Shown one piece after another: positions 1 through 5,377 of a stretch of 7,482 nucleotides of DNA. Each line of letters begins with the position of its first letter. Position 1 is the stretch's first letter. Where the stretch lies: contig JBECKR010000394.1 of the NCBI GenBank assembly GCA_040235415.1, forward strand, positions 1-7,482. Direction: 5' to 3'. The stretch is from JBECKR01 sp040235415. GTDB taxonomy: Bacteria; Acidobacteriota; Polarisedimenticolia; Polarisedimenticolales; Polarisedimenticolaceae. The translations under genes and the position numbers were made by a program. Under the pieces are notes generated by a model that had not been told where the DNA came from, did not search any database, and worked only from the letters and a program-made list of their open reading frames with translations.

Positions 1-1122
1 GAGCGCGCCGACGCGGCCGCGCAGGCCGCCGTGGCGTCGGCGCGCGTCCGAGCCGCGCTCGACCCCGCTCGTCTCGGAGCCCGTGGCCGGGCATGGGAGG
101 CGATCGGCCTCGGCCTCCCCGACGACCCGCGAAGGCTCCGGGAGGCCCTGGCGCTCGATCTCGACGGCGTCGGGCTCGACGTCGCGCGCCGCAGGATCCT
201 GGTCGGGCCCGAGCTCCTCCCGGACGGCGACTTCCGGGTCGAGGGGCAGGACGATGCCGCGAGCACGGTGCTGCTCGCGACCGGAGTGCGCCCCGACGAG
301 GTCCTCGTGGCCCACGAGCTCGTACATCTCCGTCAGCTCGAGCGGACCGGCGTCGACACGCTCGCCGAGACGACGGAGGCGACGCTTTCGCGCGCCGCGC
401 GCCGCGAAGGCGAGGCGAACCTCGTCGGCATGCTGTACCTGTTCGCGGCGATGGGACTGCAGCACGACGTCGTCGAGCACGGGCTCTCGCCGGGCGACGT
501 GCTCGGCGGTCGGCTCGTGCCGCAGGGAGCCCAGGCGGGAGGCGACCTCGTCGCGGCGCTCCTCGACTTCGTCTACCGCGACGGGTTCTCGTGGGCGCGG
601 GAGCGCCTCAAGGGCGGCGGCGTCTCGGGTCTCGCGAAGGCGGTCGATGCGGCGGAGGGGACGCGGGAGATCGTCGAACCCGCGCGCTCGACCCGCGCGC
701 CGGCGCCCGCGCCGGACCCCGACCCCGAGGCGCCCGGGGGGTTCGTCGTCGTCGACCGCGACGTCGTCGGGCACCGTGGCATCGTCGCGCTCGTCGCCGC
801 CGCAACCGGCAAGGACAACCTCGCGCTCATCGCGGCGGACGGCTGGCTCGGCGACACGCTGTTCCGCCTCGAGTCTCCCGATCGGCCGACCTCCGAGGGT
901 CGGACCGTATGGGTGACGCACTGGAGCGGCGCCGAGGCCGCGCGGGACTTCGAGTACGGCCTGGAGCGCGCGGTTGCGGCGCGTTGCGGGGCGGACGCGA
1001 TGACGCGCGACGCGGGCGACCCGGAGCGCCTCTCCTGCTCCGCCGGCGGCCTCGCGTTCGCGCTCGAGCGCCGCGCCGCGAAGGTCACGCTGAAGGTCGT
1101 CCCGGCCGCCCCGGAAGGCTGA
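1..1122 (+). CDS. HExxH metallopeptidase-like protein of unknown function (5' partial)
   Basis: The frame is open from the first base, so the true start probably lies upstream; the first in-window start codon is GTG at 31. Numbering from that GTG (363 residues), the clearest signal is HELVH at 95-99, the zinc-binding and catalytic motif of gluzincin-type metallopeptidases. About 27-29 residues on comes an REGEAN stretch (E126, E128) that could supply the third zinc ligand. Residues 215-237 are a Pro/Ala/Asp-rich linker. They lead to a C-terminal domain (about 238-363) containing GWLGD and a WVTHWSGAEAARDFEYGL stretch. From memory, this arrangement (HExxH, an EGEA/EGDA glutamate, then a Gly-Trp-x-Gly-Asp domain) recurs in uncharacterised bacterial proteins, and I know no function for them. 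Proteolysis is inferred from the motif only. Whether there is a signal peptide cannot be seen. The gene ends 127 bases before nuoM and is probably a separate unit. Confidence 0.65.
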   Translation, partial: ERADAAAQAAVASARVRAALDPARLGARGRAWEAIGLGLPDDPRRLREALALDLDGVGLDVARRRILVGPELLPDGDFRVEGQDDAASTVLLATGVRPDEVLVAHELVHLRQLERTGVDTLAETTEATLSRAARREGEANLVGMLYLFAAMGLQHDVVEHGLSPGDVLGGRLVPQGAQAGGDLVAALLDFVYRDGFSWARERLKGGGVSGLAKAVDAAEGTREIVEPARSTRAPAPAPDPDPEAPGGFVVVDRDVVGHRGIVALVAAATGKDNLALIAADGWLGDTLFRLESPDRPTSEGRTVWVTHWSGAEAARDFEYGLERAVAARCGADAMTRDAGDPERLSCSAGGLAFALERRAAKVTLKVVPAAPEG

Positions 1123-1154
1123 CTTCCCGGCACCCTCGACGCTCCGGATTCGGG

Positions 1155-1189
1155 GGTGGGCAACCCCACCGGAAGGATGATATACCTTC
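1155..1189 (+). promoter_or_regulatory. possible nuoM promoter with two adjacent inverted repeats
   Basis: This lies in the 127-base gap before nuoM, in a short AT-richer island. TGATATACC (1178-1186) resembles an extended -10 element: TG, one base, then TATACC, which matches 4 of 6 bases of TATAAT. A weak -35-like TGGGCA lies at 1157-1162 with an 18-base spacer. Two inverted repeats flank or include these elements. GGTGGG (1155-1160) pairs with CCCACC (1165-1170) around a 4-base loop, and GAAGG (1172-1176) pairs with CCTTC (1185-1189) around the -10-like bases. No T-run follows either repeat, so a rho-independent terminator for the upstream gene is not supported. The promoter reading is an inference from a weak consensus match. 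Confidence 0.3.
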
Positions 1190-1249
1190 GCCTCTCGTGC
1201 GACCCCGGCCCGGCGACCTCGCGTCGCGGGCCCCGCGAGGACGGACCCG

Positions 1250-2872
1250 ATGAATCCATTCGGCGACCAGTTGCTCAACGTCATCACGTACCTGCCGGCG
1301 GTCGGCGCGATCCTGGTGCTGCTCCTCCCGCGCGGCCGGGACGCGCTCGTCGCGCGGGTCGCGACCGCGGTCGCGGCTCTCGGGTTCCTGGTGAGCCTCC
1401 CGCTGTGGTTCGCGTGGGGCACGGCGGCCCGCGACGCCCACGGCTTCCGGTTCGTGTTCGGGGCGGACTGGATCGACTCCATCGGGGTCCGCTACCTCGT
1501 CGGCGTCGACGGCATCTCGATGCTCCTGATCCTGCTCACCACGCTGCTGGGGTTCATCGCGATCCTGTCGTCGTGGACCGCGATCCACAAGCACGTGCGC
1601 GAGTACTACGCCTGCATGCTCCTGCTCCAGACCGGCATGATCGGCGTGTTCGTGAGCCTCGACCTGTTCCTGTTCTACATCTTCTGGGAGGTCATGCTGA
1701 TCCCGATGTACTTCGTCATCGGGGTTTGGGGCGGGCAGCGCCGGCTCTACGCCGCGGTCAAGTTCTTCATCTACACGCTGTTCGGCTCGGTGCTGATGCT
1801 GCTTGGGATCCTCGCGCTCGTGTTCCACTACGAGACCGTCACCGGCGTCTACACCTTCGACGTCCGGCTGCTCCAGGGCATGGGCGGCTGGGGCGACTGG
1901 GGCACGCTGCAGCATTGGGTGTGGCTCGCGTTCTTCCTGGGCTTCGCCATCAAGGTGCCGATGTTCCCGTTCCATACCTGGTTGCCCGACGCGCACGTCG
2001 AGGCCCCGACGGCCGGGTCCGTCATCCTGGCGGGCGTGCTCCTCAAGATGGGCTCTTACGGGTTCCTCCGGTTCAGCCTCCCGATCATGCCGGACGCCAC
2101 GAAGACGTTCCTGCCGTACGCCCTGGGCCTGTGCATCGTGGGCGTGATCTACGGCGCGATGGTCGCGCTCGTCCAGAAGGACTGGAAGAAGCTGGTCGCG
2201 TACTCCTCGGTGAGCCACCTCGGGTTCGCCATGGTCGGGATCTTCGCCCTGAACTACAACGGGATCACGGGCGGCGTGCTGCAGATGGTCAACCACGGGC
2301 TCTCGACCGGCGCGCTGTTCCTCATCGTCGGGATCGTCTACGAGCGCCGTCACACCCGCGAGATCGCCGAGTACGGCGGCCTGTGGAAGGTCATGCCGGT
2401 GTTCGCGGTGTTCTTCATGGTGATGATGCTGTCCTCCATCGGGATGCCGTTCCTCCCCGGCAACGGCTTCGTCGGAGAGTTCACCATCCTGGTCGGCGCG
2501 TTCGCCCTCGCCCACAAGTACTGGGCGGTGCTCGCCGCCACCGGCATCGTCCTCGGCGCGGTCTACATGCTGTGGCTGTACCAGCGCACCATGTTCGGCA
2601 AGCTCGACAACCCCGAGAACCGCAAGCTCGTCGATCTGTCTCCGCGCGAGGTCGCGACGCTGTTGCCGCTGGTGGTGCTGGCGTTCTGGATCGGGCTCTA
2701 CCCCAAGCCGTTCTTCGACATCCTCGACGAGCCGGTGCACAAGCTCGTCGCCCAGGTCGAGAACACGTACGCCGTTCCCGAGGCGGCGGCCGCGCCGGCG
2801 CCGGACGCCGTGATCCCGGCCGCCGCGGGGCCGGCGGACGGGTGGCGAACGGAAGGAGGGCTGCTAAAGTAA
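1250..2872 (+). CDS. nuoM: NADH-quinone oxidoreductase subunit M
   Basis: This is an antiporter-like membrane subunit of respiratory complex I, one of the three large proton-translocating subunits (L, M, N) in the cytoplasmic membrane. The 540-residue product is slightly longer than the usual roughly 500. Diagnostic stretches are VGVDGISMLL (85-94), FWEVMLIPMYF (145-155), GFAIKVPMFPFHTWLPDAH (231-249), GVLLKMGSYGF (262-272) and GNGFVGEFTIL (404-414). The residues matching the E. coli NuoM proton-path residues E144, K234, K265 and E407 are all kept here, as E147, K235, K266 and E410. Some 13-14 hydrophobic segments are visible. A hydrophilic Ala/Pro-rich tail (about 510-540) extends beyond the last membrane segment and is not typical. 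The ATG at 1250 is supported by GAGGACGG at 1237-1244, 5 bases upstream. Unlike most genomes, no nuoL precedes and no nuoN follows; the next genes encode Fo ATP synthase. Mrp antiporter MrpD and hydrogenase subunits are relatives, but the match is best to NuoM and no mrp or hydrogenase gene is nearby. Confidence 0.96.
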   Translation: MNPFGDQLLNVITYLPAVGAILVLLLPRGRDALVARVATAVAALGFLVSLPLWFAWGTAARDAHGFRFVFGADWIDSIGVRYLVGVDGISMLLILLTTLLGFIAILSSWTAIHKHVREYYACMLLLQTGMIGVFVSLDLFLFYIFWEVMLIPMYFVIGVWGGQRRLYAAVKFFIYTLFGSVLMLLGILALVFHYETVTGVYTFDVRLLQGMGGWGDWGTLQHWVWLAFFLGFAIKVPMFPFHTWLPDAHVEAPTAGSVILAGVLLKMGSYGFLRFSLPIMPDATKTFLPYALGLCIVGVIYGAMVALVQKDWKKLVAYSSVSHLGFAMVGIFALNYNGITGGVLQMVNHGLSTGALFLIVGIVYERRHTREIAEYGGLWKVMPVFAVFFMVMMLSSIGMPFLPGNGFVGEFTILVGAFALAHKYWAVLAATGIVLGAVYMLWLYQRTMFGKLDNPENRKLVDLSPREVATLLPLVVLAFWIGLYPKPFFDILDEPVHKLVAQVENTYAVPEAAAAPAPDAVIPAAAGPADGWRTEGGLLK

Positions 2873-2944
2873 GCGGTCCCGAACCGGCGGAAGAACTCGC
2901 GAGGCGTCGCACATCCCGAACCCAGCACCGGACTCCGAGGTCGG

Positions 2945-3208
2945 GTGACGCCACCTGCGGGTTGCCGGGAGGTGCGGTTGAGCGGTCCGAACGGCGGCGA
3001 CGGCGGGCGCCGGCCCTCGCCGATGGCGTTCGCCGGGCTCGGCATCGAGCTCGTCGCGCCGGTGATCGTGGTCGGCGGGCTCGGCTGGCTCGCGGACCGC
3101 GAGCTCGGGACGGCGCCGTGGCTCCTGGTGGTCGGGGCCACGGTCGGGATGGTGGCCGGATTCGTCGGTTTCGTCCGACGGGTCCGGGATGCCGGCGGGG
3201 CGAGGTGA
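2945..3208 (+). CDS. atpZ: AtpZ/AtpI-family small membrane protein of the ATP synthase operon
   Basis: This small protein has two membrane segments (about 30-49 and 58-77 of 87 residues) joined by a short polar hairpin, GWLADRELGTAPW (47-59). That pattern (two hydrophobic helices around a G-x-x-x-D-x-x-x-G-T-x-P-W loop) is characteristic of the AtpZ family found at the head of atp operons, where members are thought to aid Mg2+/Ca2+ supply or Fo assembly. The start is uncertain. GTG at 2945 follows GAGG (2937-2940) by 4 bases. TTG at 2978 follows a better GGGAGG (2967-2972) by 5 bases and would give a 76-residue protein beginning at SGPNGG. Residues before that point look non-conserved, so the TTG is a serious alternative. 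The stop codon overlaps the Shine-Dalgarno sequence of the next gene. The gap from nuoM is only 72 bases with no clear terminator, so read-through from nuoM is possible. Confidence 0.8.
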   Translation: MTPPAGCREVRLSGPNGGDGGRRPSPMAFAGLGIELVAPVIVVGGLGWLADRELGTAPWLLVVGATVGMVAGFVGFVRRVRDAGGAR

Positions 3209-3211
3209 TCG

Positions 3212-3613
3212 ATGCCCGGCCGGGGCGGACGATTCGTGCTGGCGGCGTCGGCGGTCGCGGTGGCGGCCGGGGTCGTGCTCCTCGCCGCGACTCGATCGGC
3301 GGGGGGAAGCGAAAGTTGGGCGCTCGCGGGCTGGGGCCCGATGGCGGCGATCGCCGTGGGATCGGGCGGAGCGATGGCGGCGCGGCACGGCAGACCGGGA
3401 TCCGGCTTCCTCGCCGCGCTCGCGGTCGGGATGCTGTCCCGGCTGACGGTGGCGGCGGCCCTCGGGCTCGTCGCGACACGGGCGGGAGAGACGGCCGTGC
3501 TGTCGTACGTCGCCGGATTGGCGGCCGGCTTCCTCCCGTTGCAGGCGTTCGAGGTCGTGTGGTTCTACCGGGCGGCGCACGCCGCCCGCCCGAGCGGGGG
3601 TGAGGCGCGATGA
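3212..3613 (+). CDS. atpI: probable ATP synthase protein I (AtpI-like), four-helix membrane protein
   Basis: The 133-residue product is hydrophobic with four predicted membrane segments, at about 9-27, 38-56, 64-88 and 95-118. It ends in a short polar tail. Size, topology and position between atpZ and atpB match the AtpI family, which is linked to c-ring assembly; sequence conservation in that family is low, so the call rests mainly on context. MLSRLTVAAALG (74-85) and LPLQAFEVVWFYR (108-120), with Arg77 and Glu114 inside or next to membrane segments, are the most family-like stretches. The ATG at 3212 has an excellent Shine-Dalgarno, GAGG (3202-3205), 6 bases upstream; the atpZ stop TGA (3206-3208) follows directly. 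The 3' end overlaps atpB by 4 bases (ATGA), which suggests translational coupling. An unrelated small membrane protein cannot be excluded. Confidence 0.65.
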   Translation: MPGRGGRFVLAASAVAVAAGVVLLAATRSAGGSESWALAGWGPMAAIAVGSGGAMAARHGRPGSGFLAALAVGMLSRLTVAAALGLVATRAGETAVLSYVAGLAAGFLPLQAFEVVWFYRAAHAARPSGGEAR

Positions 3614-4425
3614 CGGAAGCGGCGGTCGAGACGGCGCAAGGGGCCGCGGCGGCGGTCGAGCACGCCGAGTACAACGCCGGTGAGTCGATCCTGCACCACA
3701 TCCTCGACTCGAAGATCGTGGACATCCACGTTTTCGGCTACGACTTCTCCATCACCCGCCACGTGATCATGATGTGGATCGCGGCGGTCTTCCTGCTTTT
3801 GGTGTTCGGCGCCGCGGCGCGGCGCGCGAAGGATCCGGTGCCCCGCGGAGCGCGCAACCTGCTCGAGATCCTGATGTTGTTCATCCGCGACGAGGTCGCG
3901 CGCAAGTCGATGGGGCACCACGGCGACCGCTTCGTCGGCTATCTCATGACGACGTTCTTCTTCATCCTGACCTGCAATCTCATGGGACTGATCCCCGGGC
4001 TCGCCACCGCGACCGGCAACATCTCCGTGACCGCCGCGCTGGCGTTCGTCGCCTTCTTGATGATCCAGTGGGGCGGCATCCGCGAGTTCGGGATCTTCGG
4101 TCACTTCAAGCACCTCGCACCGTCCGGACTTCCGCTCTGGCTCGTGCCGCTCATGGTGTTCGTCGAGTTCCTGGGGATGCTGATCAAGCCCTTCGCTCTG
4201 TGCATCCGGTTGTTCGCCAACATGATGGCGGGCCACGTGGTGATCCTGGCGCTGATCTCGCTGATCTTCATCCTGGCCGATTTCTGGTTCATCGCCGCGC
4301 CGTTCGCGGTGTTCTTCGCGCTGTTCATCGACGTCCTGGAGATCCTGGTCGCGTTCATCCAGGCGTACATCTTCACCATGCTGACCGCTCAGTTCATCGG
4401 CATGTCGGTCCACCCCGCGCACTGA
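3610..4425 (+). CDS. atpB: F-type ATP synthase subunit a
   Basis: This is the Fo stator subunit that provides the two half-channels for protons and faces the c-ring in the cytoplasmic membrane. It has 271 residues, a normal length. The essential arginine lies in ALCIRLFANMMAGH (196-209) as R200, matching E. coli R210. The last helix carries IQAYIFTMLTAQFIG (250-264), whose Q251 matches E. coli Q252. H209 occupies the place of E. coli E219, and E244 that of H245. This reciprocal Glu/His exchange is known in other lineages, including mitochondria, so it is a natural variant, not a defect. The N-terminus is long and polar (about 1-48), with H29 and H30 near the first helix. The ATG at 3610 overlaps the preceding stop by 4 bases and has GTGAGG (3600-3605) 4 bases upstream. 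An 86-base leader separates it from atpE. Confidence 0.97.
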   Translation: MTEAAVETAQGAAAAVEHAEYNAGESILHHILDSKIVDIHVFGYDFSITRHVIMMWIAAVFLLLVFGAAARRAKDPVPRGARNLLEILMLFIRDEVARKSMGHHGDRFVGYLMTTFFFILTCNLMGLIPGLATATGNISVTAALAFVAFLMIQWGGIREFGIFGHFKHLAPSGLPLWLVPLMVFVEFLGMLIKPFALCIRLFANMMAGHVVILALISLIFILADFWFIAAPFAVFFALFIDVLEILVAFIQAYIFTMLTAQFIGMSVHPAH

Positions 4426-4511
4426 CGGAGGTCTCGGCGGGCGCGGTTGAGCTCACTCGTGAGGGCCCGGGGAGGCCCCCGGATCAAGGAACCCCAAGGA
4501 GGAACGAGGAA
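4426..4511 (+). promoter_or_regulatory. atpE leader with GC hairpin and strong Shine-Dalgarno
   Basis: This is the largest gap inside the Fo cluster. A 6-bp all-GC stem forms between CCGGGG (4467-4472) and CCCCGG (4477-4482) with loop AGGC. A weaker 4-bp stem, CTCA/TGAG (4452-4455 and 4460-4463), lies just before it. No T-run follows, so this is not a standard terminator. After the hairpin the sequence becomes purine-rich and holds AAGGAGG (4496-4502), the strongest Shine-Dalgarno in the window, 9 bases before the atpE ATG. In E. coli, atpE is translated more efficiently than its neighbours through an upstream enhancer, because many c subunits are needed per complex. A similar role here is an inference from position and sequence. 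Confidence 0.5.
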
Positions 4512-4739
4512 ATGGAGCCCATCGGTCTTGCGTATGTCGGCGCCGGCATCGGCGCGGGTCTGGCGATCATCGGCGGCGGCGCGGGGATCGGCCGTCTGGC
4601 GGCGAGCGCGATGGAGGGCATCGCCCGCCAGCCGCAGTCGGCCGGGAACATCCAGACCGCGATGCTGATCGCCGCCGCCCTGATCGAGGGCGTCACGTTC
4701 CTCGCGCTCGTGATCTGCTTCCTCCTCGCGATCAAGTGA
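4512..4739 (+). CDS. atpE: F-type ATP synthase subunit c
   Basis: The 75-residue proteolipid folds as a two-helix hairpin and forms the rotating c-ring. Helix 1 (about 5-32) carries the glycine-rich packing motif, GAGIGAGLAIIGGGAGIG (10-27). The polar loop has the family signature ARQP (38-41), which contacts F1 gamma/epsilon. Helix 2 (about 47-74) holds the ion-binding carboxylate in LIEGVTFLAL (57-66), with E59 matching E. coli D61. In sodium-binding rings the glutamate is followed by Ser or Thr and a Gln is present in helix 1. Here Gly60 follows, and the helix 1 position appears to be Ile25, so proton coupling is favoured. The ATG at 4512 is set by a strong Shine-Dalgarno at 4496-4502. atpF starts 13 bases after the stop. 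Confidence 0.97.
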   Translation: MEPIGLAYVGAGIGAGLAIIGGGAGIGRLAASAMEGIARQPQSAGNIQTAMLIAAALIEGVTFLALVICFLLAIK

Positions 4740-4752
4740 GCGGGGACGCGGC

Positions 4753-5355
4753 ATGAGAGCCGGATTGACGGTCGCGACCGCAATGGCCTTCGCCGCCGTC
4801 GCGCCGGTCGCGGCGTCCGAAGGGGGAGGCGGCGGCGCCGCCGCCCTCATCCAGCCGCAGATCGGTACGATCTTCTGGACGATCGTGACGTTCGTGCTGC
4901 TCGCGTTCCTGCTCGGCAAGGTCGCGTGGAAGCCGCTGCTGCGCGCCATCGAGGAGCGCGAGCGCTCGATCGAGGGCAGCCTGCGACAGGCCAGGCTCGA
5001 GCGCGAGCAGGCGCAGGCGCTTCTGGACGAGCACCGCGCGCTGATCGCGCAGGCGCACCGCGAGCGGGCCGACGCGGTCGAGAAGGGACGGGAGGAGGCC
5101 GATCGCCTGCGATCGGAGATGCTGGAAGAGGCGCGGCGCCAGCGCGAGCACATTCTCGCACAGACCGACGACCAGATCCGGGCCAGCGTCAAGCAGGCGC
5201 GCAACGAGCTCCGCCGCGTTGCGGTCGATCTCGCGATCGAGGCCGCCGGGAAGCTCCTGACCCGCAACCTCGACGACGCCTCGCAGCGCAAGCTCGTCGA
5301 GGAGCACCTCGCCGACCTGGAGTCCGGAGGCGGGGCCGCGGGACGCGCCTCCTGA
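4753..5355 (+). CDS. atpF: F-type ATP synthase subunit b
   Basis: This is the peripheral stalk subunit that links Fo to F1 and resists rotation. The 200-residue product has a membrane helix at about 37-58, followed by the typical GKVAWKPLLRAIEERER stretch (55-71). A long charged, heptad-like coiled coil (about 65-160) comes next, then a C-terminal AIEAAGKLLTRNLDD segment (161-175) that would contact the delta subunit. It is longer than E. coli b (156 residues), mainly because an extra N-terminal hydrophobic stretch, AGLTVATAMAFAAVAPVAAS (3-22), precedes a Gly-rich linker. That stretch looks like a cleavable signal peptide with an Ala-x-Ala type site near 19-22. No second b-like gene (b') follows, so a homodimer is likely unless b' is encoded elsewhere. 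The ATG at 4753 has a modest GGGGA about 6 bases upstream. Confidence 0.95.
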   Translation: MRAGLTVATAMAFAAVAPVAASEGGGGGAAALIQPQIGTIFWTIVTFVLLAFLLGKVAWKPLLRAIEERERSIEGSLRQARLEREQAQALLDEHRALIAQAHRERADAVEKGREEADRLRSEMLEEARRQREHILAQTDDQIRASVKQARNELRRVAVDLAIEAAGKLLTRNLDDASQRKLVEEHLADLESGGGAAGRAS

Positions 5356-5377
5356 CGGCCGGCCCCGGTAAGCCGCG

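Noticed and set aside
1155..1170. A rho-independent terminator after the peptidase-like gene
   Set aside because: The stem is only 6 bp and is followed by purines and a mixed AT stretch, not a T-run.
1085..2740. A 551-residue open frame on the - strand opposite nuoM
   Set aside because: It is extremely rich in Asp, Glu, His, Arg and Gln, lacks any recognisable domain, and mirrors the codon pattern of nuoM. Long antisense frames are expected in very GC-rich genes.
1250..2872. Reading the nuoM gene as MrpD or a hydrogenase antiporter-like subunit
   Set aside because: The FWEVMLIPMY, GFAIKVPMFPFHTWLPDAH and GNGFVGEF stretches and the length match NuoM best, and no mrp or hydrogenase gene is adjacent.
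1156..3603. An 815-residue + strand frame across nuoM, atpZ and atpI
   Set aside because: It is Arg/Pro/Gly-rich with no domain and overlaps well-supported genes in another frame.
2481..3725. A 414-residue - strand frame opposite the nuoM end and atpZ/atpI
   Set aside because: The composition is Arg/Pro/Ser low complexity with no motif. The + strand genes beneath it have clear families and Shine-Dalgarno sequences.
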